The notes beneath the pieces were generated by a model. That model was not told where the DNA came from. It ran no database searches and worked only from the letters and a program-made list of their open reading frames with translations. This document shows positions 44,734-54,299 of a stretch of DNA of 64,000 bases, in pieces. The first letter of the stretch is position 1. Every line of letters begins with the position of its first letter. The DNA comes from Phycisphaerales bacterium (GTDB lineage: Bacteria; Planctomycetota; Phycisphaerae; UBA1845; Fen-1342). The position numbers were made by a program, and so were the translations under genes. Where the stretch lies: contig JADJWG010000001.1 in the NCBI GenBank assembly GCA_016716475.1, positions 1,054,001 through 1,118,000 on the forward strand, given 5' to 3'.

Positions 44734-46704
44734 CTACAGGCCGGCGCGCACATCGTCCCATTCCTCGCGCAGCCGCCGGTAGAGCGGGTCGGCCCGGTCG
44801 AGGTCGCTGACGCGCTGCTTGACCTGCCCGTCGGCCGGATCGAGGTACACGACCACCACGGAGCGCGCCTCGCGATAGGCGAATTCACCCTCACGCCCGG
44901 CGGCTCGTCGTACGAGTACGGGCTCATCCACGCGGAGGTCGAGCACAATCGCTCCCGTGTTAAAGTCGACGCGCTCGCGTACCGGCCGGCCATCGACATC
45001 CACGGCTCCGGTGCGCACCTCGAGTTCCCCGCCGATGACATCGCCGACGCGGGCCTTGAAGTCCTGTCGAATCCAGGTGCCCTTGTGCCACGTGAACACG
45101 TCGATGCTTGCAGCCGGCTCACCGAAACTCGGTCCGCGCACGAAGAAGTGCTGTTTCGGGGCGACGGTGATCGGCCCGGTCGGCAGCGACCATTCACCGG
45201 TCAGCACAACCGAATCCGCCTGCCGTGGTTCAGCCAGCGACTCCTTGCGGCCGACATAGCGGTTCCAGAGGTTGACGCGCATGCGATAACGGTAGGTCTT
45301 GCCTGGCAACACGGCCTCGTCGTGGAACCAGACCGCGATCTCACCTTCGCTGCGCGGGTTCGTGATGAAGCCCACATCGGCGTACTGCGGCGAGCTGGTC
45401 TGCTGACGCTGCATGCGGGCATCCAGAGCGCGCTGCGCATCGCGGACGATGCGCTGCGCCTGGCGGCGCTGCGCGGTGGTTGCGGCCTGATTGGCGATGA
45501 CTTCGTTGCCCAGTCGGATCGCATCCTCGAAATTGCGCCGGCTCAGGGCCTGGCGTGCTTCGCGCATGCGATCGAGCACCTGTTGCCGCGGATTGTCCCG
45601 CGGACCACCGCCCGGCGCGCCACCTCCCGGGGGTCGGCCGCCCGTGCCCGGCGGTCCCATCGGACCCGCCCCACCGCCCGGCGGTCCCATGGGACCCGCC
45701 CCGCCACCCGGCGGTGTAAACCCACCTCCGCCCGGGGGGGGGCGCGGACCGGGCTGCGGCGCAGGGTCGGTCGGCAACGGCGGGAGATCATCCTCCGAAC
45801 TTTCTTCCGTGACCTCATGCCCCGGCAACGGTGGCACACCCCAGTCATCGCCGGCTTCGATCGGGAAGAACGGTGTCTGCTGGAGCAACCGCTGGAAGCG
45901 CTTCACAATCTCAAACGCTTGCTCCAGTTCCTGGCTGTTCAGCAATTCACCCGTCGCGTCGTCGTACGCCGGCTCCGGCAGCTTCAGACGCGGCAGTCCG
46001 CGTCCGGCCTGCACCTGCTCCCATTCGCCGTACTCGCCACTGGCGAGCAGCTCCTGCCGCTGCACATCGATGGAGACGACGTAGGGCCGTGAGAGGTGCC
46101 CGGCATACTCCGCCGCGGACATCTCCCGCTGTTGCACATCAGCGGCCCAGTATCCCGCGATCGTGACCCAGGAGAGCGGGGTGGCTCCATCGTCGGCGGC
46201 CGGTAGTACTTGCGGCCCAGTCACGGGATCCAGCTCGATCCCCAGGCGGTGGACCAGACTGATACCCGTCGTCGCCACCACGTTGCGCGGCGGCAAGGGT
46301 GTCACCAGTCGGATCTTCGTGCCTTCCTGCAAATCCTCGAACTGCGGGAGAGTCGGTCCGGGAAGCACGATCGACAACCGTTCCGGCAGCGGTGCGAGCG
46401 GTTGATCCGAGATCGGGCGGCCCAGCACACCGGACCGGAACAACTGCTCCAGCTTGCTGGCATAAGCCGGCACGGGCTCGGCCGTGTGCGTCGCGTTGTT
46501 GATCGCTGTTTGGAGACCGCCGGCTTCCTGGCGGATGACTTCGTCGATCTGTCCCGGACCGACACGCTGGCCACGGTGCTCGATCCGGTTCGGTCCCAGC
46601 CCGAAGAAGTAAATCACGAGCCCGAGCAGGAACGCCCCCGCCAGGCCCAGCACGACCTTTTCGACGTGCATTTCGATGATGTTGAGTCCGTCCTTATTCG
46701 CCAT
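44734..46704 (-). CDS. Single-pass membrane protein with Pro/Gly repeat, PilM operon
   Basis: I do not recognise this 656-residue protein. It has one membrane helix near its start (VVLGLAGAFLLGLVIYFFGLG) and is otherwise predicted to lie outside the cytoplasm. It has an N-terminal domain (about residues 60-300), a Pro/Gly-rich linker near residues 325-370 (GGGAGPMGPPGGGAGPMGPP), a helical stretch with RMREARQALSRRNFEDAIRL, and a beta-rich C-terminal domain (AVWFHDEAVLPGKTYRYRMR). It is the third gene of a minus-strand run that starts with the PilM-like gene, and its linker resembles those of both upstream proteins. GGAGG lies 9 bases before the ATG. A role in a pilus- or secretion-type envelope complex is inferred from context only. 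Confidence 0.7.
   Translation of the reverse strand: MANKDGLNIIEMHVEKVVLGLAGAFLLGLVIYFFGLGPNRIEHRGQRVGPGQIDEVIRQEAGGLQTAINNATHTAEPVPAYASKLEQLFRSGVLGRPISDQPLAPLPERLSIVLPGPTLPQFEDLQEGTKIRLVTPLPPRNVVATTGISLVHRLGIELDPVTGPQVLPAADDGATPLSWVTIAGYWAADVQQREMSAAEYAGHLSRPYVVSIDVQRQELLASGEYGEWEQVQAGRGLPRLKLPEPAYDDATGELLNSQELEQAFEIVKRFQRLLQQTPFFPIEAGDDWGVPPLPGHEVTEESSEDDLPPLPTDPAPQPGPRPPPGGGGFTPPGGGAGPMGPPGGGAGPMGPPGTGGRPPGGGAPGGGPRDNPRQQVLDRMREARQALSRRNFEDAIRLGNEVIANQAATTAQRRQAQRIVRDAQRALDARMQRQQTSSPQYADVGFITNPRSEGEIAVWFHDEAVLPGKTYRYRMRVNLWNRYVGRKESLAEPRQADSVVLTGEWSLPTGPITVAPKQHFFVRGPSFGEPAASIDVFTWHKGTWIRQDFKARVGDVIGGELEVRTGAVDVDGRPVRERVDFNTGAIVLDLRVDEPVLVRRAAGREGEFAYREARSVVVVYLDPADGQVKQRVSDLDRADPLYRRLREEWDDVRAGL
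45655..45740 (-). repeat. Pro/Gly-rich coding repeat (GPMGPPGGGA)
   Basis: Tandem copies of GGGAGPMGPP in the linker of the 656-residue membrane protein. The unit is related to the MMPPGG repeats of the two upstream genes. Confidence 0.7.
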
Positions 46705-46754
46705 CGTATGGTTCCTCCGGGCAGCGGTCGCAAGTGCGGTACTGCCCGTGCTGA

Positions 46755-48227
46755 CTACGGATGCGGTTGGTCACCACCTTCGGAGCCGATCCCGAGCTTT
46801 TGTCGCACGACCGCAGGCATCAACGGCTCAAAGTTCCGGCGGGCCATGTAACCCTCGAACTCGAGCGTAGCCCGCACTACCGGGTCAGGCCCGTAGTAGT
46901 AACCCTCGGCGATCGCGGCCTGCTGGTCGACCAGGGAGAAATCCACATCCACAAGCTGGTAGAAGTTCACCCGCGCAACCGCATCGATCAGCCGGAACAG
47001 CTCGCGCTGATCCACAATCACGACGAGGCGCGTGCGCACCACGTCGAACTCGTTATCGCTCGCGCGTGCCGTGAAGGTTGGCCGCACTTCGACGGGTTGC
47101 CCGGTCGCGTAACCACTACCCGGTCCGGCCGCTTTCTGCGCCGCCGGAAAAGGCACCAGCCCGGTGGGGGTGAAGTATCCGAGAACTTGCAAGTCCTCGA
47201 TCCGTTTCACGGGCATCGCCGCCACATTGGCTTCTTCCGGGCGGAGGCGGCTGGCGGCGGCGGCATTCACTTCGGAAATCGCCCGAATGAAGTCCTCCTG
47301 GATCCACAGGGTCACCTGGGCGTACCACATGTCCTCCGCGGATGGCGCCGCGTCCGTCTCCAGGATCGGGCTCATGTGAAAGGAAGTTCGCGGGTCGGCG
47401 TAGATGCGAATGCTCTGCGCCTTCTTCACGCGCGCCCTCTCAAGCACCACAGGCTGCGAGACTTCGATCGCCTGCTCCGTTGCTCCCGGGCCTTCCGTCG
47501 CTTCGCCCGCTACGCTAGGTGGCAACGGAACGGTATCAGTTCCACCAGGTGAGACACCCGGCGGTACAGGCCGCCCGCCCGGCGGCATCCCTCCCCCCGG
47601 CGGCATCATCCCACCGGGCGGCATCATTCCACCAGGCGGCATCATCCCACCGGGCGGCATCATCCCACCCGGCGGGACCATGCCACCCCCCGGCGGCATC
47701 ATGCCGTCGCGCCCCCCCGGGCCGAAGCCGGCCGGCGGTCCGGTGCCCGGCGTCTGGCCGGTGTCACCCTGCTCCTGCCGGCGACGACGTTCAATCTCCC
47801 GCAGGATCTCGGCTTCATCCTGGATCTCGCGCGTGCTCGGAAGCGTGCCACCCTGCAAATCACGCGGGAGCTCGAAAAACGCCCGCTGGTAGGCCAACCG
47901 GAAACGATACGGGATATCGAGTCGCTGACGCTCACCCCCCGGAAAGACACCGTCCATCACGGGCTGCCGACGGTTGATTTCTTCTGCCTTGCGCAGCACG
48001 CCCTCGTACTCAAGATCAAAACGCGCCGCAAGTTCCTTCTCGGCCTGGATCGTCCGCTCGTTCTGCGCGCTGCGTCGCAATGACTCGAGCTCGTTCGACA
48101 TCCCCTCACGACGCTGCATCTCCCGCAATACCGAGTCGTCCATGGCGAAGACGATCGCCACGCTCAAACCGATCAGGGCCACCAGTCCGCTGACCAGCGT
48201 CACCCAATGAGTCTTGATGAATTCCAT
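46755..48227 (-). CDS. Single-pass membrane protein with MMPPGG repeats, PilO/Amuc_1100-like layout
   Basis: The 490-residue protein has one membrane helix (HWVTLVSGLVALIGLSVAIVF), then a coiled coil (residues about 30-90), a linker with tandem MMPPGG repeats (about residues 175-215) and a C-terminal alpha/beta part. In the C-terminal part VVVIDQRELFRLIDAVARVN-like sequence (LVVIVDQRELFRLIDAVARV) resembles a PilO-type ferredoxin-like domain. Helix, coiled coil and C-terminal domains next to PilM are the layout of PilO and of Akkermansia Amuc_1100; this is by analogy, as no sequence match was computed. AGGAG lies 8 bases before the ATG. The neighbours on both sides share the repeat. Confidence 0.7.
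   Translation of the reverse strand: MEFIKTHWVTLVSGLVALIGLSVAIVFAMDDSVLREMQRREGMSNELESLRRSAQNERTIQAEKELAARFDLEYEGVLRKAEEINRRQPVMDGVFPGGERQRLDIPYRFRLAYQRAFFELPRDLQGGTLPSTREIQDEAEILREIERRRRQEQGDTGQTPGTGPPAGFGPGGRDGMMPPGGGMVPPGGMMPPGGMMPPGGMMPPGGMMPPGGGMPPGGRPVPPGVSPGGTDTVPLPPSVAGEATEGPGATEQAIEVSQPVVLERARVKKAQSIRIYADPRTSFHMSPILETDAAPSAEDMWYAQVTLWIQEDFIRAISEVNAAAASRLRPEEANVAAMPVKRIEDLQVLGYFTPTGLVPFPAAQKAAGPGSGYATGQPVEVRPTFTARASDNEFDVVRTRLVVIVDQRELFRLIDAVARVNFYQLVDVDFSLVDQQAAIAEGYYYGPDPVVRATLEFEGYMARRNFEPLMPAVVRQKLGIGSEGGDQPHP
47581..47702 (-). repeat. MMPPGG coding repeat
   Basis: Five to six near-perfect tandem copies of an 18-base unit encoding MMPPGG, with GMVPPGG and GMPPGGRP variants at the ends. 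The unit also occurs in the adjacent PilM-like gene. Confidence 0.85.
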
Positions 48228-48271
48228 CGCTCAATCTCCTGCGTCCGTAGCCACTGCTCCTGGACCACGTA

Positions 48272-50554
48272 CTAGCGCTCCCGTCCATCCGGTGGTCCGC
48301 CGCCCGGCGGTGCAAATGTAGGATCCGAACCCGCTCCGTTCCCACCTGCATCGGCCTGTTCCCCGGCTGCACCCAGCTTCACCTTGAAGGCGAAGCTCAT
48401 AAGGAAGTCATAGCGGGTTTCCTCGCCGGTCAACGGGTCGGGCTTCAGGATCGTGTCCGCACCGGAGCCACCGGCACCGGGTATTCCTCCCAGCCCCGGT
48501 CCACGCGTATCCTGGTGATAGAACACCGGGCTGGGCTCTGAGATCCACTTGGACAGCGGATCCGTTGGGTCATCCGACGGCATATGGAAACCACGACCCG
48601 ACACATTGGCGAGTTCCCGCAGATTGTCGCGGTAGGTTGTCCACCATTGGGCTGCGTCCGCCTGCGTGCGACCGTACAGCAGTCGTGCCCGCACCCGCAC
48701 GACAAATCCGGCGGTCTCCGGCACCTGGCCCGGCGTGAAATCACCGCCTGTCCCGCCCAGGGGACCCATCCCGCCGCCCATCATGCCACCGGGGGGCATC
48801 ATCCCGCCACCCATCATGCCACCGGGGGGCATCATCCCACCAGGGGGCATCATGCCACCGCCGGGGGGCATCATCCCGCCACCGGGAGGCATCATGCCGC
48901 CGCCGGGGGGCATCATCCCACCCCGACCGCCGGCACCCGGCCCCATGCCACCCGCACCGCCGCCCGGCAGGCCTTCCACCTGTGGCGCGGCAGTGGCGAT
49001 GTCCAGGGTCGTGACATCCGACACATACTCGATCTGCAAATCCTCGATGACCAGTTGATTCCGACGGGTGCGATCGAACGCCACCCGGTCGGAGGCGATC
49101 AGGCGCTTCAATTCCTCCGTCGTGCGCACCTGCGCGAGCGCCGGCGGGTTGATCGGCGGCATCGCTTCGTGCACCACCGTCAGTAATTGCGGCAGCAGGC
49201 GCTTCTGGGTTTCGTCCTGCAACTTCAGCAAACCCTGCACGCTCTGGTCGCGGGCGGTCGTGTCCGTGCGCGCCTGGCTGAAGGCACTCTGGTAACTGCG
49301 GGCCGTGCTGATGATGCGCTGCGTCTCGGCCTGATGCTGGGCAGCACCCTGCGCGAGCGCTCCACGATCCATCTGGTTCGCCGCCAGCGGCACGCCTGCC
49401 GCCAGTACCAGCGACGCCGCCGTCGCCACAAAGTACGGCCGCTTCTTCTGCCATACCGCGATGCGCGCCAGTTCGGTGGGCAGCAGCGACGCCTCGATCT
49501 CCGCCAGACCCAGTCCCTGGATCGCCAGCCCGTAGGCCGATGCGAAGCTGAGCACGTTGCTCGTGAACTCCGGCGCGTTGGTCGTGGCCGATGGCAACAG
49601 ATTCTGGAACTTCTGGAGCTGAAACACCCCGCCGCTGATCGTCAGGTTCGTCTCAAGATATTTCTGCAGACCCTGGAGCCGGAACGCGTTGCCCAGCGCC
49701 ACAACCTTGCGCAGCTCCACGTCCCGGTGCGTCGAACTGTAGAAGCCGATCGAACGTTGAATTTCTGCGACGAGGTCCGTAAACACCGGCCGCATGGCCT
49801 GGAAGATCTGCCGGGCATACTTGCTCGTCACGGCGGTACGCTTCATCTGCTCCGCCTTGGCGAACGAGAGCTTGAAAGCCCGCACCAGCGCTTCGGTGAA
49901 CGCATTTCCGCCGAGCGGTATGTTACGCGTCCAGGCCGAGTTCTCCTCGACAATGATGAGGTCGGTGTTCTGCGCCCCGATGTCGACCAGCACCGTCGCG
50001 CCGCCTTCGCCGGCCGCCTGCCCGTCGAACTTGCAGAAGTTGTACAAACTGGCGGGAATGGTCTGCACCGCCATGGGGGCGATGCCGACGGCCGAGAAGT
50101 ACGCCAAATGCTTCCGGATGAGGTCCTTCCGGATCGCGAAGATGCCCACCTCCATGTCGGGCGAGCCCTCGGACTGGAAGACCTGGTAGTCCCAGACGAC
50201 GTCGTCGATGTCAAACGGGATCTGCTGGCTCGCCTCGTACTTCACGAGCTCCGGGATCTTGCCGCGGTCCTTCTTGTCGATCGGCGGCATCTTGCAGAAC
50301 CGTGCGAAGGTTTGCTGACCGGGCACACCGATCACGAACTTGTCACCCTGCCAGTCGTTCCGTGAGGCGAACTTCTCGAGCGCCGACGCGATCAGCTCAT
50401 CCCGATCTGCATCGGGCTGCGAGAGGATCTTGGGATGCTCGATTACGTCGAAGGCAAGTGTCTCCACCTTGCCATCGCCGGCCGCGCGCAGCTTCAATGC
50501 CTTGAGCGCGCATTGGCCGATATCTATGCCCCACACGCCGTTTCCAGCCGCCAT
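48272..50554 (-). CDS. pilM: PilM-type ATPase-fold protein fused to a PilN-like and repeat region
   Basis: PilM is the actin-like cytoplasmic protein of type IV pilus alignment complexes. Residues about 1-350 match it: VWGIDIGQCALKALKL, ELVKYEASQQIPFDIDDVVWD and TVLVDIGAQNTDLIIVE. After about residue 370 comes a membrane helix (YFVATAASLVLAAGVPLA) and a coiled region, as in PilN, giving a PilM-PilN fusion. MMPPGG repeats (near residues 540-595) and a C-terminal alpha/beta domain follow (FVVRVRARLLYGRTQADAAQ). The total of 760 residues is twice a normal PilM. ATG 50554 has GGAGG 6 bases upstream and matches the family start. It leads a run of minus-strand genes. No pilQ, pilB or pilin gene is visible nearby. 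Confidence 0.85.
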   Translation of the reverse strand: MAAGNGVWGIDIGQCALKALKLRAAGDGKVETLAFDVIEHPKILSQPDADRDELIASALEKFASRNDWQGDKFVIGVPGQQTFARFCKMPPIDKKDRGKIPELVKYEASQQIPFDIDDVVWDYQVFQSEGSPDMEVGIFAIRKDLIRKHLAYFSAVGIAPMAVQTIPASLYNFCKFDGQAAGEGGATVLVDIGAQNTDLIIVEENSAWTRNIPLGGNAFTEALVRAFKLSFAKAEQMKRTAVTSKYARQIFQAMRPVFTDLVAEIQRSIGFYSSTHRDVELRKVVALGNAFRLQGLQKYLETNLTISGGVFQLQKFQNLLPSATTNAPEFTSNVLSFASAYGLAIQGLGLAEIEASLLPTELARIAVWQKKRPYFVATAASLVLAAGVPLAANQMDRGALAQGAAQHQAETQRIISTARSYQSAFSQARTDTTARDQSVQGLLKLQDETQKRLLPQLLTVVHEAMPPINPPALAQVRTTEELKRLIASDRVAFDRTRRNQLVIEDLQIEYVSDVTTLDIATAAPQVEGLPGGGAGGMGPGAGGRGGMMPPGGGMMPPGGGMMPPGGGMMPPGGMMPPGGMMGGGMMPPGGMMGGGMGPLGGTGGDFTPGQVPETAGFVVRVRARLLYGRTQADAAQWWTTYRDNLRELANVSGRGFHMPSDDPTDPLSKWISEPSPVFYHQDTRGPGLGGIPGAGGSGADTILKPDPLTGEETRYDFLMSFAFKVKLGAAGEQADAGGNGAGSDPTFAPPGGGPPDGRER
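48770..48930 (-). repeat. MMPPGGG/MMPPGGMMGG coding repeat
   Basis: About eight tandem copies of an 18- to 21-base unit encoding MMPPGG(G), with two MMGGG variants, inside the PilM-like gene. The unit is the same as in the next gene downstream. Confidence 0.85.
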
Positions 50555-51202
50555 GACACGCCTCCTGCGACGCCGCGGCGGGCGCGCGTGCATGCACGCT
50601 GCCAGCCGGAGGCATCAAGCCAAGCAGAATGCGTCGCGCACGCAGCCACCGCGCGCACGACGGGGTTTCACCAGTTGTCGAGTGCAGGCGGAAAACGTCG
50701 CCGGTGTAGGCCGAAATCAGAACCCACGGACAGCATCCGCGGAATTCAACCCGTGTCGGGTCGTTTCGGCCGGCGACCGCCGCCGTGGAATCACCACAAC
50801 GGCCTTCGGGGAGGATATCTATGGATAAGGCCGACTCCGGGACTTCCGGGAGGCGTCGACCATCGCGGCAATGCATCGCCACTCGGCGGATCAGGCCAGC
50901 GTCTTCACTTGTGCGTGGGTGTTTTTTCTTGCGGCAGGGCACCTCCAGCGGGTGATCGGGCGGGCACTCCGTCCCACCCAGGAACCGCGCGTCTCGATAA
51001 GTAAGGAATAGCCCACATTCCACGTGTTGTCAAATCAGCGCCGACGACACACCGTCACCCACCACACGAGACGCTCCAGATTCCCGAAATCTGACGGAAA
51101 ACCGTCCATTGGTTACCGTGACCAGGGCTGTCCACGAAAACCGTCCGTAGTGCGACGGTCCCCCGACTGACTTCGCCGCCATGAATCGACCCCGTGTGGA
51201 TG
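50555..51202. other. Non-coding space upstream of the pilM operon
   Basis: These 648 bases hold no convincing gene: the frames present lack ribosome-binding sites and family features. The minus-strand promoter at 51005-51033 is the only element I can name; a leader of about 440 bases would precede pilM. Confidence 0.5.
51005..51033 (-). promoter_or_regulatory. Promoter-like sequence upstream of pilM
   Basis: On the minus strand a perfect TTGACA (51033-51028) is followed after exactly 17 bases by TATTCC (51010-51005). It points towards the pilM operon and lies about 450 bases before its ATG. Confidence 0.4.
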
Positions 51203-51595
51203 TCACTGTCCCTGTACTGATTTATTTCTTATCGGACGACAACCGACTGTGATCAAAGCTGACCACCCCACCAGAAAGAGCACTCCGCCAATGGGCGTCA
51301 CAGCTCCCCACCACCCGACCTGCGTCAGCGCCAACAGGTAGAGACTGCCGGCAAAGAGGATCGTACCCGTCAGGAAGCTCCACCCAGCCACCGCCGCGGC
51401 TCGCCGGCGCGGGAGCAACCCGACAGCGACCAGCGCGAGCGCATGGTTCATCTGGTACTGGGCGCCCACTTTGAACGCATTGAGGTGTCGCTCGGACAAG
51501 CCCGCGCGGCCCTCCAGCGCATGCGCGCCAAAGGCCCCCGCTGCCACGGCCAATCCCCCGCTGATCGCCCCCGCCAACAACCACGTGCGTTGCAT
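51203..51595 (-). CDS. DUF423 family small membrane protein
   Basis: The 130-residue protein has four membrane helices and the family pattern GAFGAHALEGR, followed by FKVGAQYQMNHALALVAVGLL and FLTGTILFAGSLYLLALTQ. Members of DUF423 (YgdD in Escherichia coli) sit in the inner membrane and have no firmly known role. ATG 51595 is chosen because GAGG lies 6 bases upstream; the longer frame to 51844 begins in low-quality sequence. It stands alone, divergent from the MFS gene. Confidence 0.9.
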   Translation of the reverse strand: MQRTWLLAGAISGGLAVAAGAFGAHALEGRAGLSERHLNAFKVGAQYQMNHALALVAVGLLPRRRAAAVAGWSFLTGTILFAGSLYLLALTQVGWWGAVTPIGGVLFLVGWSALITVGCRPIRNKSVQGQ

Positions 51596-52009
51596 GATGC
51601 ACCTCGCTGCAGGTTCAATTCTGGCAGCTCCACATCGCCCCGAAATCGTAACCCGCTGGGTACCGCGCTGCACGCGGCCTGGCTGGCCGGCCTGGGCACC
51701 GTGCCCCACCCTGTTCGCGGGGCGCGGGGAACCTGGCACCTTGACCCGGCGTCCAATGTCACGAGTGTCAGGCCGGGGGTGGCGCGGCGATCTGACCCCG
51801 CGGCAGAACGTTCGCCACCCCCCACTCTTCCCCGCCACCACCACACAGGATTCTGTACGCTGACATTGCGTTCGCGTCCGGCACGACTACGATGGGATTT
51901 GTACCTGTGCCGCAGAGCAGCCGTAAGTCCCGCTGCCCGGCGGTGAAGTCTGCGGGGGGTCCGCCGATTCGCACCTGCGCTGTCGGCCCGCGCTGAGGAA
52001 GTTCCGCCC
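51596..52009. other. Divergent non-coding space between DUF423 and MFS genes
   Basis: These 414 bases separate two divergent genes and must contain their promoters, but I see no clear -35/-10 pair. No gene with a plausible start is present on either strand. Confidence 0.4.
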
Positions 52010-53384
52010 ATGGCCACGGTCGCATCTGAGCGCAACGTCGCCCGCGCGACTGGCGCCGCGCGCCCGCGCACGCGCTTCGTGCTCATCGGGCATCTCGCCT
52101 TCACGATTCTGAATGCGACCCTCTTCGGCAATACCGTCTGGGTCCTCCCGATGCTCGTGCAGCTCCGTTTCGGCGCGAGTGACGATGCGCTTCGCGCGTG
52201 GCAGACGATGGCGATTACCGCGGCGATCCCCACCGCCCTGGTGCTCTCCATCTTCTGGGGGGAACTGCTGCGCCGCATGTCACTGCGGGTGTACCTGTTG
52301 CTATTCTGGTTGGTAACCATCGTCCCGCTCGGCGGCATCGGCCTGGTCACGAACTATTGGCAATTGCTGGTCCTGAACCTGATCTCGGCCGTCGGGCTGG
52401 CCGGCTGGGCGCCGGTCTCCGGCACGCTGCTCAAACGCTTCTATCCCGATTCGCACCACGGCCGCATCTACGCCGTGCTCAGCATGGCGGCGCATGCCGC
52501 GGGCCTGGCCACCGTGTACCTCGTGGGCATCTGGCTGGAGCGCGATCCGAACGCGTTTCGGATCTACTTGCCACTGTCCGCCGCCACGTACCTCCTCGGG
52601 GTACTCATGCTCTGCCTGCTGGTGCGCGTGACGGGACCGGACGCGCCGCCACGCGTGCGGACCACGCGGTCGTGGAGCGCCCTGGTACAGCCGATCTTCA
52701 GCATGCACCGCGTGCTGGCGCAGGATCGGACGTTCGCGCGGTACGAAGCCGCCTTCATGACTTACGGTGGCGTTCATGTTCTGCGATGCCCTGCTGCCCA
52801 TCCTGGCGACGACCAAGCTCGGCATGGCCTACCAGGACTTCGCCCACTCCACCCAGATGGCCGCCAAAATCTCGCTGTTGGCGCTGACCCTGCCGATCGG
52901 GTGGCTCAACGATCGCATCGGCGCGGTGCGCATCTGCGCCCTCTCCTTCGGCGTGCTGACGGTCTACCCCCTGCTGCTGCTCAGCGCCCAGTCCGTGACG
53001 GGCATCGGTCTGGCGTCGGTGGTACTCGGCATCGGCCTGGCGGGCGTCGGCATGGGCTGGATGCTCGGTCCGCTTGCACTGGCGGGCACCCCGGAGAAGG
53101 CGCCGCAATACATGGCCATCCACGCCACGCTCGTCGGTGTGCGCGCCGTGCTGTTCCAGTTCCTTGGTGTCGGTCTCTACAAGCTGACGGGCTCGTTCAC
53201 CGTGCCGCTCATCGTGGCGGCCTGTGCCTTCCTGCTCGGATCAGTCCAAATGGTCATGCTCGAACGTACGCTGCGAAGCGCGCGCCGTGCGACCACCGCA
53301 ACGTTGCCTGTCAGCCCCCCGGACCCCGTCACACCACCGGCCACCGGCGCCGCCCTGCCGGCCTCCAGTCTGGCGCGGCCTTGA
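52010..53384 (+). CDS. MFS transporter split by a one-base frameshift
   Basis: This is a membrane transporter of the major facilitator type, with about 12 hydrophobic helices over both parts. The first frame (from ATG 52010, GAGGAAG 8 bases upstream) covers helices 1-6 and stays sensible up to EAAFMTYGG at about 52766. The second frame continues from there (GTG at 52767: AFMFCDALLPILATTKLGMA) to 53384. One extra base in the GGTGGCG stretch explains the break; removing it gives one protein of about 457 residues, normal for MFS. The first frame otherwise runs on to 53485 with implausible sequence. Substrate unknown. Whether the break is real or a sequence error cannot be told here. Confidence 0.75.
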
Positions 53385-53727
53385 TCGCCCGCGTGAACAG
53401 CGAGAGGTCGGCGAAGTTCACCACCCCGTCGCAGTTCATGTCGCCCGCCAGCGTCATCGTGATCAGGTTGCCGTCCGCATCGTGATAGTACTTCGCCTTG
53501 CCCGGCGCGCCGCCGCTGATCGCGGCCGTCTCGTACTGGTTCAGCTCGTTCGCCACGTACCCGGTCGCGAGCTGCACAAGCTAGCTCTGCTCGTCGCGGT
53601 ACTGCCGCTCGTACGATTCTCGGTTCCCGATCGGGTCATAGACGAAGCCCCAAATGTCGTCGCCGCGCTCCGAGGACGTCAGTTCGTTGCGGTTGTTGTA
53701 GCCGAGCTCCTGCGCTATGGGCGAAGG
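53329..53727 (-). pseudogene. Rhs/YD-repeat remnant with dockerin-like tail
   Basis: The minus strand encodes LGYNNRNELTSSERG and FVYDPIGNRESYERQYRDEQ, typical YD-repeat sequence. A stop (TAG at 53580-53578) follows, then in the same frame NELNQYETAAISGG and YYHDADGNLI, again Rhs-like. After that comes AGDMNCDGVVNFADLSLF, a dockerin-like calcium motif often seen in planctomycetes. There is no proper start, and the 3' end overlaps the convergent MFS gene. This is the decayed downstream end of the Rhs array. Confidence 0.7.
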
Positions 53728-53742
53728 TGAATCGTGCGTGCA

Positions 53743-54207
53743 TCAAACACCAGGGAGCTTAAGCGCACGAATCGTTTCTCCGACATCCCACTCAGAGCTC
53801 AGAGCGCTGCTCATTACCGCCCAATCGAGTGTCTGCCCCGCAATTCTCTCCCATTTCGCCATTAGCTGCTCGCCGAAAAGCGAACCACAATCGCAGCACT
53901 CGAATATGAACGGCATTGAATCTTCCGGGAGTATGTGGTCGTTCGGCAAGTTCGCCAAGTCAAGAAGCGCCTGCAGGTACGGACGTACGCCATCACCGTT
54001 AAACCCGCGCCCTTTCCAGCGCGAATGTGGAAAGGACGTTCGGCGGCCTAGTGTCTCGTCCAAGGCAAATCGCACAAGGGGTTCGGGTGCGAGCGTGGGA
54101 AGGTGTTGAGCCAACCTCCGCAGCAGTTTCCATGCCCAACTCCGATCGCTCACGGTTGCTTTAGTGTGCATCTCACGCGTCAGCGGCTCCCAAAGTTCCT
54201 CGTCCAT
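53743..54207 (-). CDS. Putative immunity protein for Rhs tip A
   Basis: I do not recognise this 154-residue protein. It is acidic and lacks a signal peptide or membrane helix; motifs visible are WAWKLLRRLAQHLP and PFIFECCDCGSLFGEQLM with a Cys pair. It lies directly downstream of Rhs cassette A (92-base gap), where Rhs immunity genes normally lie, and its lower GC content matches the Rhs tip. GAGG is about 8 bases before the ATG. The immunity role is inferred from position. Confidence 0.6.
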   Translation of the reverse strand: MDEELWEPLTREMHTKATVSDRSWAWKLLRRLAQHLPTLAPEPLVRFALDETLGRRTSFPHSRWKGRGFNGDGVRPYLQALLDLANLPNDHILPEDSMPFIFECCDCGSLFGEQLMAKWERIAGQTLDWAVMSSALSSEWDVGETIRALKLPGV

Positions 54208-54299
54208 CTCTGATACCTCGTATCAGCCCACACCTATCCAAGCACTGCGTAGTGGCTGCCGCCTGTCTCCGAGGGTGATTTCGAACGAGTACCTGCCTG

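Noticed and set aside
47581..48930. Direct DNA repeats that could be taken for a CRISPR array
   Set aside because: The units are 18-21 bases, directly adjacent without spacers, in frame, and encode MMPPGG inside two genes.
50397..51023. Frames of about 190-210 codons on both strands upstream of pilM
   Set aside because: They overlap the pilM start, lack ribosome-binding sites and family features, and the space instead holds a promoter-like sequence.
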